Part shown: in pieces, positions 1-7,424 of the stretch
Layout: each line of letters begins with the position of its first letter
Numbering within the stretch: the stretch's first letter is position 1
Assembly: GCA_947497675.1 (NCBI GenBank)
Contig: CANMHY010000003.1
Location: forward strand, 1 to 13,543
DNA: 13,543 nt
Direction: 5' to 3'
Source of the DNA: Alphaproteobacteria bacterium
GTDB lineage: Bacteria; Pseudomonadota; Alphaproteobacteria; 16-39-46
Position numbers and translations under genes: made by a program
Notes under the pieces: model-generated
Seen by the model: only the letters and a program-made list of their open reading frames with translations
What the model was told of the DNA's origin: nothing
Database searches by the model: none

Positions 1-31
1 TGCCACTTATTTTTCTAAAAAGGGATAGAAT

Positions 32-1186
32 GTGAAACTTGTTCAACGCTTTTTTACAATTCCTCCAAAAAGTTTCTTTCTTTTTGGTCCACGTGGGACG
101 GGAAAGACAACTCTTATAAAATCGCATTATAAAGATGCTTTATGGATAGACTTCCTGCGTCCAGACGTTTTAAGAAGTTATCTTGCCCATCCTGAACGAC
201 TTTATGAGACGGTGAAAGGACATCAAGGAGCTTCGGTTGTGGTCATTGATGAAGTTCAAAAAATTCCCGAACTCTTATCCGTGGTTCATAGTCTGATAGA
301 AGAAAAACAAGGACTACAATTTATCCTCACAGGGTCAAGTTCTCGTAAACTTAAGCGTTCGGGAGCAAATCTTCTTGCAGGGAGAGCCTTAAATTGTAGT
401 TTGGATCCTTTTATGGCTGCAGAGCTTGGAGGTTCTTTTTCTTTTTCACATGCATTACGTTATGGAATGCTTCCTCTTCTTTTGAATGAAGAAGATCCTG
501 AAAAAACACTTCAAGCTTATGTGACGTTATACCTTCAAGAAGAAATTCAAATGGAAGGTTTAACCCGGAACATTGAGAATTTTTCTCGATTTTTAGAAAC
601 AATCTCATTTTCTCATGGATCTCTCCTCAATGTTTCTAATATTGCACGCGAATGTGGCATTAAACGTAAAACGGTAGAAAACTACCTCAATATTCTTGAG
701 GATCTTTTGTTGGCCTATCAGATTCCTGTTTTTTCAAAGCGTGCGCAACGCGACCTTATAACACATTCTAAATTTTATCTTTTTGACGCTGGCGTTTTTA
801 GAACGCTGCGTCCCCAAGGTATTTTAGATAAAGTTGAGGAAATTGAGGGTGCGGCCCTGGAAGGTCTTGTTATGCAGCATCTGAAGGCTTGGAACGATTA
901 TAGTAAAGAATCTCATACACTAAGCTTTTGGAGAACACGAAGTGGGGTAGAAGTTGATTTTATTGTGTATGGCCCTAAGGGCCTCTGGGCAATTGAAGTT
1001 AAGAATAAGAAAAAAATATTTCAACACGATACAAAACCACTTGAAACCTTCTTAGAAGATTATCCAAATGCAAAAGCACTCATGTTGTACAGAGGAAATG
1101 AATACCTTCAATTAAAAAATGTTCTCTGCATTCCGTGTTCTGATTTTCTGAAGCAGCTGAAGCCCGATCAAGGAATATGGGAATAG
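32..1186 (+). CDS. AAA+ ATPase with C-terminal DUF4143 (PD-(D/E)XK-like) domain
   Basis: This 384-residue protein has the layout of the widespread AAA_14/DUF4143 family, whose cellular role is not established. Seen in the sequence: a Walker A motif GPRGTGKT (residues 19-26), a Walker B VVVIDE (69-74), a sensor-like LTGSSS (99-104), a winged-helix-like stretch around 198-235 (NVSNIARECGIKRKTVENYL), and a C-terminal nuclease-like fold signature with VEVDF (D309) and IEVK (E322, K324). The start is GTG: AAGGGA lies six bases upstream, whereas the ATG two bases earlier runs straight into a stop in its own frame. Length is normal for the family, so it seems intact. Family members often occur as scattered accessory genes and have been suggested to act in defence or DNA transactions, but nothing here proves that. 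No partner gene adjoins it: only 31 bases precede it in the window and a 330-base gap follows. Confidence 0.88.
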   Translation: MKLVQRFFTIPPKSFFLFGPRGTGKTTLIKSHYKDALWIDFLRPDVLRSYLAHPERLYETVKGHQGASVVVIDEVQKIPELLSVVHSLIEEKQGLQFILTGSSSRKLKRSGANLLAGRALNCSLDPFMAAELGGSFSFSHALRYGMLPLLLNEEDPEKTLQAYVTLYLQEEIQMEGLTRNIENFSRFLETISFSHGSLLNVSNIARECGIKRKTVENYLNILEDLLLAYQIPVFSKRAQRDLITHSKFYLFDAGVFRTLRPQGILDKVEEIEGAALEGLVMQHLKAWNDYSKESHTLSFWRTRSGVEVDFIVYGPKGLWAIEVKNKKKIFQHDTKPLETFLEDYPNAKALMLYRGNEYLQLKNVLCIPCSDFLKQLKPDQGIWE

Positions 1187-1213
1187 TAGTCTCTTCAAAT
1201 TTCTAAAATCAAT

Positions 1214-1230
1214 GAAGGAAATTCCTTTTT
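1214..1230 (+). terminator. weak candidate terminator after the DUF4143 ATPase
   Basis: AAGGA and TCCTT pair around a three-base loop, with one outer G-T pair, and the right arm runs into a T tract (1226-1230). It lies about 28 bases after the stop codon, a suitable place for a terminator. The stem is short, so it may be fortuitous. Confidence 0.25.
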
Positions 1231-1370
1231 GTAATTTTAACTTCGGAAGAAGGTTTTACACTTTAAATTACGCATATTGACTATTTTCCAAAAATTTGAG
1301 GAGCTTACTCCCTTAAAATCCTTAAAACTCGTTGTTTACAATGATAAAAGTCTCTGAAGTATGCTCTGAA

Positions 1371-1385
1371 AACAAAAATTTTGTT
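1371..1385. repeat. 15-base palindrome upstream of the HTH gene
   Basis: AACAAAA and TTTTGTT form perfect 7-base arms around one central base. It lies about 130 bases before the HTH start and about 100 bases before its candidate promoter. It could be an operator, but symmetric A/T strings are easily made by chance here. Confidence 0.3.
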
Positions 1386-1461
1386 GTTTGACGTCAGTTT
1401 TAACATTTTTCAGCATATTTTTTTTTAAAGTAATCTGATAGCTTCTGAAAAGTGTTTCATA

Positions 1462-1490
1462 TTCTTAAAGAAACTTTAATGTTTTATAAT
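1462..1490 (+). promoter_or_regulatory. candidate promoter of the HTH regulator
   Basis: A perfect -10 hexamer TATAAT (1485-1490) stands 17 bases after TTCTTA (1462-1467), a poor -35 match. Transcription would begin near 1497 and give a short leader of about 20 bases before the ATG at 1517. In DNA this rich in A and T a TATAAT can occur by chance. Confidence 0.35.
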
Positions 1491-1516
1491 TTTTATAGGT
1501 AGAATCTCAAGGAAAA

Positions 1517-1957
1517 ATGACATCTATTCTTCAATTTCAAATTAAAAATCGCCTTACAGAAAAAAACTTATCTGTATCTGCTTTAGAAAAAAGAGCCGGA
1601 CTCGGAACCAATAGTGTTCGGAAGATTCTGATTGGGACCTCTAAAGATCCTGGTATTAGAGTTCTTCGAGCTGTTGCAAATATCTTAGGATGTTCCATAA
1701 GTGAACTCTTGGGAGAAAAGCAAGAGCCCTATTCACCTTTGGCGTCTTTCCATCATCAAAAAAAATCTTATCCGTGGGATCTCACACTTTATTTGCAAGC
1801 TTGCAAAGTTGTGGATGGCCTTATTAAGAGAAATGAACTTGATCTTCCAGCTCAGCGCGTTACTGAAATTATTTGGGAAGTCTATACGTTCTCTTTCTCA
1901 AAGACGCCTCCAGCTATTGATCTGAGTTTCTGTGAGTGGCTTTTTGATAAAAACTAA
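1517..1957 (+). CDS. Xre/Cro-CI family HTH transcriptional regulator
   Basis: This 146-residue protein has an N-terminal Cro/CI-type helix-turn-helix: SVSALEKRAGL (residues 19-29) as the positioning helix and TNSVRKILIGTS (31-42) as the likely recognition helix, closed by the typical LGCSISELLGE (57-67). The C-terminal part (about 86-146) is not a protease or metabolite domain I recognise; it is predicted helical and could serve for dimerisation. The start ATG has AAGGA three bases upstream, slightly close but clear. It probably binds DNA as a dimer; the targets are unknown. It stands alone on the plus strand, convergent with a membrane protein whose stop codon is three bases away. Regulation of its own promoter is plausible given the 15-base palindrome upstream, but that is inference. 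It could be a phage-derived repressor, though no phage genes adjoin it. Confidence 0.85.
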   Translation: MTSILQFQIKNRLTEKNLSVSALEKRAGLGTNSVRKILIGTSKDPGIRVLRAVANILGCSISELLGEKQEPYSPLASFHHQKKSYPWDLTLYLQACKVVDGLIKRNELDLPAQRVTEIIWEVYTFSFSKTPPAIDLSFCEWLFDKN

Positions 1958-1990
1958 GTTTTAGTCTGAATCACAGAAATCTTTTTTTTT
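1927..1990. terminator. candidate bidirectional terminator between convergent genes
   Basis: Arms TTTCTGTGA (1927-1935) and TCACAGAAA (1971-1979) are a perfect 9-base inverted repeat, followed on the plus strand by T, C and nine T residues (to 1990), as expected for an intrinsic terminator of the HTH gene. The 35-base loop holds a second hairpin, ACTAA (1953-1957) with TTAGT (1961-1965), which read on the minus strand is followed by a T run and could end the opposing gene. The large outer loop weakens the case, and both structures overlap coding sequence. Confidence 0.42.
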
Positions 1991-2980
1991 CTGTTGAGAT
2001 TGTTTGATGAAGATTTTAGTAACACTTAAGTTGTTCTTAATCCCATAGGAGATTCTCCATCCCAGACGATGTGAGAGCTGGATAATGTTTTTTTGGTCTT
2101 TTTCGACCAAATCATCCTGAGATTTTTGTCCTGTTAATGCGTTTAGGTATCGAAGGCTTTCGTGAGAAAAAAGCAATCCCGTATCTATGATTGTGAGTAT
2201 AAAAAAGTCAGAATCTTTTTTTAAACGAACGGTTATCTTTGCTTGAGGGAGAGTTCTTTTTAAAATGCTTTTAAAAATAATATAAAAAATATAATAAGCA
2301 GCTCCCTCACGACACGTCACACAACAATCCTTTCCCTCAATCAAAAAAGATATTTTTTGATCCTTTAATTCTTTTGAAAAAGATTTTTGTATTTCTGAAA
2401 GTACTTTCTTGAGAGAAGTTTTTTGGAGCGTTTTTTCAGAGTCGTTATTTATTTTGAAGTTTTTAAAACGGAAATTTTTATAAAAGTGACTCCCTGCTTG
2501 CAAAAAGTCAATTTTTTGTAGGGGAGAAAGACCTGAGAAAGGGAAAGATTTTTGAGTGTTAGAGAGGAGAGGAGACTTATTTGATAAAGGGAGTCGGGAC
2601 TTCTCAAGAAAATTTTTGCGAATTGTGTTCCACAAATTTGAAAGTTCTTTGGGAATAAGAAATCCTAAAAAACTCTGCATAAGACAACATATAAAGCAGA
2701 ATAATATGAACAGCTGGAGTTGTCCGCGCAGTGTTTTTAGAGATCCTTTTAATTTATAAGGAATTTCCGCCATCCAGTCTTGATATGTTTGAGAGGGGAT
2801 ATGTTCCTGTAACATTGGAACATTGCTTTCAAATTCAACATAATAAAAAAAATCTGTTTCATGGTGGCTTTGTAATTGATGTTGAGGAAAGTGAAAGGTA
2901 AAAAGTGGCGCTAGGCTTATGAGAAATAATAACAGAGAATATAAGTTGCTTTTGATGTATTGATTCATAATAAATCCCAT
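1961..2980 (-). CDS. two-pass membrane protein with degenerate histidine-kinase-like ATPase domain
   Basis: I do not recognise a named family. The 339-residue protein begins with a hydrophobic segment (about 13-30), then a short extracytoplasmic region (31-85) and a second membrane helix (about 88-109). The rest is cytoplasmic and ends in a region (about 188-327) laid out like the HATPase_c domain of sensor kinases, with ILTIIDTG (261-268) in the place of the usual G1 box. The N box is altered (IIFKSILKR, no Asn), DTG is followed by LLF rather than xG, the glycine-rich G2 box is missing, and I see no phospho-acceptor His box. It may therefore be a pseudo-kinase or sensor without catalysis. 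DCCVTC (218-223) is a small cysteine cluster. An ATG 12 bases in (2968) is an alternative start, with GGGA six bases upstream; the outer ATG has no visible ribosome-binding site. No response regulator adjoins it. Confidence 0.68.
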   Translation of the reverse strand: MGFIMNQYIKSNLYSLLLFLISLAPLFTFHFPQHQLQSHHETDFFYYVEFESNVPMLQEHIPSQTYQDWMAEIPYKLKGSLKTLRGQLQLFILFCFICCLMQSFLGFLIPKELSNLWNTIRKNFLEKSRLPLSNKSPLLSNTQKSFPFSGLSPLQKIDFLQAGSHFYKNFRFKNFKINNDSEKTLQKTSLKKVLSEIQKSFSKELKDQKISFLIEGKDCCVTCREGAAYYIFYIIFKSILKRTLPQAKITVRLKKDSDFFILTIIDTGLLFSHESLRYLNALTGQKSQDDLVEKDQKNIIQLSHRLGWRISYGIKNNLSVTKIFIKQSQQKKKDFCDSD

Positions 2981-3004
2981 GAAAAATTTATATTTTTAAA
3001 AATA

Positions 3005-3019
3005 TTAACTTATTGTTAA
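3005..3019. repeat. short inverted repeat TTAAC-N5-GTTAA
   Basis: Perfect 5-base arms around TTATT lie 25-39 bases before the start of the kinase-like gene, inside its likely leader. It could be a small operator or an RNA hairpin; it is short and wholly within AT-rich spacer. Confidence 0.25.
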
Positions 3020-3101
3020 ATAAAACATTAAACCCTGCAGAAAAGAAATATTTAAGAAATTGAAGACAGTTTTTATAACAATTTATAATTTATATGTATA
3101 A

Positions 3102-3130
3102 TTTTTATGAGCTGTTTAAAGATCTGTCAA
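3102..3130 (-). promoter_or_regulatory. candidate promoter of the kinase-like membrane protein
   Basis: On the minus strand a perfect -35 hexamer TTGACA (3125-3130) is followed after 17 bases by TAAAAA (3102-3107), which matches TATAAT at four positions. The leader would be roughly 115 bases long. It is the best sigma-70-like promoter in the left half of the window. Confidence 0.45.
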
Positions 3131-3193
3131 TCATTTATTTTTTTAAAGAATTATTTCAAGTGGATATTTTTTAGAAGAAAGGATTTTAAAAAA

Positions 3194-6034
3194 TTAGTGC
3201 AACATTTCTTGTGTGATTTTCTCTGCAATAAACTGTCGCGTGTTTTCTAAAGAAGAAAACCAAGATTTAACTGTCGTTTGTTCAAGAGAGGAGTCTTCCT
3301 GATGAAGGGCACCAAGGATCTCTTGAAGAGATTCAGGGAGGGCATATTTTTTTATTTGAGAAGCTGAAAAGTCTGATAAAGGTCTTATCTCAAGATAATC
3401 CTCATTAAGAGCAACGAGTGCATTTAATAAAAATGTAAGACTTTCTTTCAAAGGAACAACAGCTTCGGGTAAAAAGTCTTCTGCCATTAAGATTTTGCTG
3501 AGACGCAAGGGCCTTTCTGAGTTTTTTAAGAACGCTTCTGATTTTTGAATTCTCTGACTTTTTAGCTCACGTTCCTTGAGGGCTACTTCTGACGACTGAT
3601 GAAGGATAAGTGAGCCAGGATTGTTTTGTATCACGCCAGTTTTTATAAGATTTTGAAGCGTTTCGAAGGTTTGAGAATCAAGAATTTCCAGGGAAAAATC
3701 TTCTTGTATATCACTCTTTGATAAAATACTTTGAAACTCTGTTCTTAAAGTGTCTTGGGAAAGGGAAGTGACAAGTAAGATGACCTTATTTCCATTAGAA
3801 TGTGTATAGAGTTCTAAATGTTCGATTTGAGATTGAAATCTTCCTAATATTTCTTCTCGAAGGAAGGTGGGAAGATCTCGTGAGGTAGGGACAGGTGGAA
3901 GATGATTTTCAAAAAGCTTGTTTTCCTCTAGAAGATCTTCAAGAGTTTTCATAAAAGCCACACGTCCAGAAGGGAGATCCATCTCGTTTAAATCATCATC
4001 CCCATCGAGAACGCCTGTTGCCATCTTTTGTTTCTGATGAAGAAGAGAGAGCATACGGTGCTCAATGCTATCTTGACACACCAAATTAATAACATGAACG
4101 GTACGGGTTTGATGTTTTCGCCAAGCACGTGCGATGCGTTGTTCTAGTTTTGCGGGATTCCAAGGTAAATCCATATTAATCACAACATTGGCGACTTGTA
4201 AATTTAACCCGATGCTTCCTGAATCTGTTGAGAGGAAAAATCGACAATTTGGGTCCTCTTTAAACTTATTAATATCAATGCGTCGTTGGGATTGAGAGAC
4301 ACTTCCCGTATGCCATGCAAAATCATAGCCCTTTTTTTCTAAAAGCTCTTTTACGAGCATCAGCATTCGTGCCCATTCCGAAAAAATAATAATTTTAGTG
4401 TCAGGGGAGGTGAGAAGTTCTTCGAGGATTTTTTCAAGTTCATTAAGTTTTGGAGAGATGCGGCAGTCTTCATCTAAAATATAAGGTGTATCGCAAATCA
4501 TGCGCATGCAAGCAAGATATCTTTGAAGTTGATCAAATTCTTCCTTACGTAAAGAACGTTTTTTGGCTTCAGTGACAAGTCGAGCGACCCGATGTTCATA
4601 TTCTGAATATCGAATATATTGTTCTTTCTCCATTTCGACGAAGTAATGATTGATGGTTCTTTCGGGAAGTTCGCCTTCCACGTCTGATTTAAGGCGGCGC
4701 AACAAAATAGGTTTTAAGCGTTGGTGGAGTTGTTGAAGATTTTTATAGCCTTTGGGTTTTCCATTCTCATCCAATTGATAAAAATCACGATTGAACCGAA
4801 ATAAAGATCCAAAAAGTTTTGGATCTAAGAATTGGACGAGGGAGTATATATCATCAATTTTATTTTCAAGGGGTGTTCCTGTCAGAACGAAAGCATGAGG
4901 GCTGGAGAGTTTTTTGACAGCCGTGGCTGTTTTTGTTTGCCAATTTTTAATGCGTTGTGCTTCATCAAGAATGATAACGTCTGGAGATAAGAGTCGATTA
5001 ATATCTTCCGCATCATATAAGATTTGTTCATAATTGGTCAGATAAAAAAAAGAAGGTGTTTGATATCGTTTAAGTCTTTCAGCACGTGACCCTTGAATAA
5101 AGATCATCGGAAGTCCCACAAATTTTGAAATCTGCTCTTCCCATTCGGTTTTTAAAGAAGCTGTCGCAACAACGAGTACACGTTCAATTCCCTTTAATTG
5201 CCTTAAAAGTTCACAGGCAGCAATGGCTTGAACAGTTTTTCCAAGGCCCATTTCGTCTGCCAACATAGCTTTCTCATTGAACGCTAAATGAAGCATCCCT
5301 TCCTGTTGGTAAGGATACAAAGGAAATTTTACGATATCTAAGGTTTTTTTTCCTATTTTTACATCTTCTAAAAAATGATTTTTTAGTGTTTTTTTCTCCT
5401 CTTGACGGTTTAAATTTTCCCAAAAAATTTGAACATGAGGTGAAAGTCGGAGATTTTTTTCCTGGAATGAAGGGTCATTTAAAAGAGCTCTTTTAAGGGC
5501 GGGAAATGAAAGCAGAGGAACTTCCAATAAATAACCCGAAGAAGAAAAAAAAGAATGAAGAAGGCGGAGTAAAGAAGGGTTTTGAGAGGCCTTTTCAAGG
5601 CCGGATATTTTAATAGAAGCCTTCTCTCGGAAATCTACATAAATTTCAATAAAAGGACTTCCCAAGAGAGTTTCTTTTTGAAAGCGGCGTTTTCCGAGTG
5701 TTTGGAGGTTCTGGATAACTTTTTCGATATGTTTACAGGTTCCAAGACCATTGATTTGAAAATCTGTGCATGTACAACTGTTTATGGGATCTTTAAGGGA
5801 GCGAATCTCAACGTTATAGGGTGTTTCTCTTGAGGAAGATGTTTGAAAATTACTAAAATAAGGTTCCGAAGAATTTTGATTTTTAACTTGGATGTTTTCT
5901 TTTAAAGCACGTTCTTTCCGCCTTAAAATTTCTTCTTCATCACTTGTAAGCCATCCTTTAAAAGAAAGCTTAGGGTCAGATTTTTCTTTTGGTTTTCGGA
6001 GTTTGCGGGGCTGAGAAGTTTTTGAGGCTTTCAT
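3194..6034 (-). CDS. SNF2/DEAD-box family helicase with SWIM zinc-finger
   Basis: A Swi2/Snf2-family ATPase that probably moves along or remodels duplex DNA. Numbering from the ATG at 6034 (946 residues): a basic N-terminus (1-20), a SWIM motif CxC...CxH (C87, C89, C100, H102) expected to bind zinc, then the helicase core. Motif I is DEMGLGKT (260-267), motif II DEAQ (357-360), motif III LTGTPLEN (384-391), and motif VI QRIARAWRKHQ (632-642), a variant of the usual QRIGRxxRxGQ. Residues from about 703 onward form a mostly helical tail that I cannot assign. The ATG is preferred because AAGGAA lies nine bases upstream; a GTG 24 bases earlier (6058) would give 954 residues but has no good ribosome-binding site. 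All core motifs are present, so it should be active. It is monocistronic in appearance, with 213 bases to the next gene. A role in repair or transcription restart is family-level inference. Confidence 0.9.
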   Translation of the reverse strand: MKASKTSQPRKLRKPKEKSDPKLSFKGWLTSDEEEILRRKERALKENIQVKNQNSSEPYFSNFQTSSSRETPYNVEIRSLKDPINSCTCTDFQINGLGTCKHIEKVIQNLQTLGKRRFQKETLLGSPFIEIYVDFREKASIKISGLEKASQNPSLLRLLHSFFSSSGYLLEVPLLSFPALKRALLNDPSFQEKNLRLSPHVQIFWENLNRQEEKKTLKNHFLEDVKIGKKTLDIVKFPLYPYQQEGMLHLAFNEKAMLADEMGLGKTVQAIAACELLRQLKGIERVLVVATASLKTEWEEQISKFVGLPMIFIQGSRAERLKRYQTPSFFYLTNYEQILYDAEDINRLLSPDVIILDEAQRIKNWQTKTATAVKKLSSPHAFVLTGTPLENKIDDIYSLVQFLDPKLFGSLFRFNRDFYQLDENGKPKGYKNLQQLHQRLKPILLRRLKSDVEGELPERTINHYFVEMEKEQYIRYSEYEHRVARLVTEAKKRSLRKEEFDQLQRYLACMRMICDTPYILDEDCRISPKLNELEKILEELLTSPDTKIIIFSEWARMLMLVKELLEKKGYDFAWHTGSVSQSQRRIDINKFKEDPNCRFFLSTDSGSIGLNLQVANVVINMDLPWNPAKLEQRIARAWRKHQTRTVHVINLVCQDSIEHRMLSLLHQKQKMATGVLDGDDDLNEMDLPSGRVAFMKTLEDLLEENKLFENHLPPVPTSRDLPTFLREEILGRFQSQIEHLELYTHSNGNKVILLVTSLSQDTLRTEFQSILSKSDIQEDFSLEILDSQTFETLQNLIKTGVIQNNPGSLILHQSSEVALKERELKSQRIQKSEAFLKNSERPLRLSKILMAEDFLPEAVVPLKESLTFLLNALVALNEDYLEIRPLSDFSASQIKKYALPESLQEILGALHQEDSSLEQTTVKSWFSSLENTRQFIAEKITQEMLH

Positions 6035-6137
6035 ACTTAAATATTCCTTATTAAACACTTAATTTATACTCTTCTTGGAAAGAGAAAATAAATATTTTGG
6101 AGTGTTAAATGATATTTCTGAAAATTTTTTCAAGATC

Positions 6138-6166
6138 ATTATTAACAGAGATCTTTGATGAGACAA
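6138..6166 (-). promoter_or_regulatory. candidate promoter of the SNF2 helicase gene
   Basis: On the minus strand TTGTCT (6161-6166) and AATAAT (6138-6143) are 17 bases apart, a fair sigma-70-like pair. The transcript would have a leader of about 100 bases before the ATG at 6034. Confidence 0.33.
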
Positions 6167-6238
6167 GAGATTTTTTTATTTTCTTGAAAAAAAATATAGA
6201 AACAGCTTAAAAGAATATTTTTTAGGCGTTTTTTAATG

Positions 6239-6275
6239 AAAATATCTCCCCCATACGGAAATACCAGGAAGATAT
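6239..6275 (-). terminator. candidate terminator downstream of gap
   Basis: ATATCTCC (6242-6249) pairs with GGAAGATAT (6267-6275) with one bulged A, giving an 8-pair stem; read on the minus strand it is followed by TTTC. It lies about 115 bases past the gap stop codon. The T tract is short, so the call is tentative. Confidence 0.3.
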
Positions 6276-6388
6276 AAATATGAAAGCAGGTGTTATTTTT
6301 TTTTCGTGATCTCAAGAAAATTACCTAAATTTTTTCATACTACGATATTTCTTCCTGTAAATTTCTTTCTAAAAAAAAGGATTTAAGT

Positions 6389-7423
6389 TTAATTTTGAAG
6401 TGTTTTTCCAATGGCAATCGATGTGTCAAGCATACGATTGGAAAATCCCCACTCATTATCATACCAAGCAAGAACGCGGCAAAGCGTATTTTCAACGACT
6501 TGAGTTTGCGTTGTATCAAACGTTGCGCTTGCACTGGAATGATTAAAATCAGTGGATACCAATGGAAGATTTGAGACATTAAGAATGCCTTTTAAACTTT
6601 GTTCTTGAGAGGCTTTAATCATAATATTGTTAATTTCTTCGGGACTTGTTGGACGCTTTGCAATAAAAGTGAGGTCGACAAGAGAAACATTTGACACAGG
6701 AACACGAATGGCTGTTCCATCGAGTTTACCCTTAAGCTCGGGAAGAACGAGTCCCACGGCACGGGCTGCTCCCGTTGTTGAGGGAATCATGGAAAGCGTT
6801 GCAGCACGCGCACGCCTTAAATCCTTGTGGATACTATCCACGAGAGATTGATCTCCCGTAAAGGCATGAATGGTGGTCATATAGCCGCGTTCAATACCGA
6901 TATGATTGTTCAGGACGAAGGCGACGGGGGCCAGGCAATTTGTGGTACAGGATGCATTCGAGATAATCTGATCGGTTGACTTGAGATTATTTTGATTCAC
7001 ACCATAAACTATCGTTATATCTGCGCCTTCCGCAGGCGAAGAAATGAGAACTTTTTGAGCCCCTGCTTTAAGATGCTCTTCTGCTTTTGAACGTTCTGTA
7101 AACCGTCCGGAACATTCGAAGACAATATCAATTTTCAACGATTCCCAGGGTAGCTGGGAGGGGGATGCAACGGCAAGTGTTTTAATGAGAAGTCCGTCTA
7201 CCTGCAGAGACCCATCTTTGACCTCAACGGACCCTTGGAAGGGCCCATGGATAGAATCATATTTAAAAAGATGGGCGTTTGTTTCCACATTTCCCAAATC
7301 ATTGATGGCGACAAATTCAAGATCTTTATATGAATTGGGATCTTTCTGGCGTGCTTCTAAAAACGCCCTTAAAATCATGCGTCCAATGCGTCCAAATCCA
7401 TTAATGGCAATACGAATCGTCAT
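6389..7423 (-). CDS. gap: glyceraldehyde-3-phosphate dehydrogenase
   Basis: Catalyses NAD-dependent oxidation and phosphorylation of glyceraldehyde-3-phosphate to 1,3-bisphosphoglycerate in cytoplasmic glycolysis. The 344-residue protein has the N-terminal Rossmann motif INGFGRIGR (7-15), Asp42 in INDLGN where NAD-dependent enzymes carry an acidic residue, the catalytic SNASCTTN with Cys159, the base His186 in TTIHAFTGD, and the C-terminal WYDNEWGFSNRM signature. Length is normal. The ATG at 7421-7423 is chosen because AAGGAG lies seven bases upstream and the protein then begins exactly as relatives do; a longer frame would start inside tkt. It follows tkt with one base between stop and start, and its ribosome-binding site lies within the last codons of tkt, so translational coupling is likely. 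Phosphoglycerate kinase does not follow, although it often does in Alphaproteobacteria. A dehydrogenase used in gluconeogenesis is possible but less likely. Confidence 0.97.
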   Translation of the reverse strand: MTIRIAINGFGRIGRMILRAFLEARQKDPNSYKDLEFVAINDLGNVETNAHLFKYDSIHGPFQGSVEVKDGSLQVDGLLIKTLAVASPSQLPWESLKIDIVFECSGRFTERSKAEEHLKAGAQKVLISSPAEGADITIVYGVNQNNLKSTDQIISNASCTTNCLAPVAFVLNNHIGIERGYMTTIHAFTGDQSLVDSIHKDLRRARAATLSMIPSTTGAARAVGLVLPELKGKLDGTAIRVPVSNVSLVDLTFIAKRPTSPEEINNIMIKASQEQSLKGILNVSNLPLVSTDFNHSSASATFDTTQTQVVENTLCRVLAWYDNEWGFSNRMLDTSIAIGKTLQN

Positions 7424-7424
7424 T

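Larger units (their letters stand above)
1187..1516. other. 330-base AT-rich spacer without a gene
   Basis: No convincing open reading frame, tRNA or other RNA gene is visible. It holds a weak hairpin soon after the ATPase gene (1214-1228), a 15-base palindrome (1371-1385), and a TATAAT box (1485-1490) just before the HTH gene. Several runs of A and T give it a composition poorer in G+C than the genes around it. Confidence 0.6.
6035..6388. other. AT-rich spacer between the SNF2 gene and gap
   Basis: About 350 bases with no convincing gene. It contains the candidate SNF2 promoter, a candidate terminator for the tkt-gap unit (6239-6275), and homopolymer runs. The only plus-strand frames are 13 and 9 codons long and are not supported as genes. 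Confidence 0.6.

Noticed and set aside
1982..1990. Nine-base homopolymer at the end of the kinase-like gene as a phase-variation tract
   Set aside because: It is only a few codons before the stop, so slippage would barely change the protein; it fits a terminator T tract better.
1961..2980. Calling the membrane protein a functional two-component histidine kinase
   Set aside because: No phospho-acceptor His box, no N-box Asn and no G2 glycines are visible, and no response regulator adjoins it.
6237..6309. Two tiny plus-strand frames (13 and 9 codons) with an AGGA-like sequence between them
   Set aside because: Too short to support, no coding signal, and no gene follows that a leader peptide could control on this strand.
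6340..6579. 79-codon minus-strand frame overlapping the end of gap
   Set aside because: It lies in another frame over conserved GAPDH coding sequence and resembles no protein; a shadow frame.
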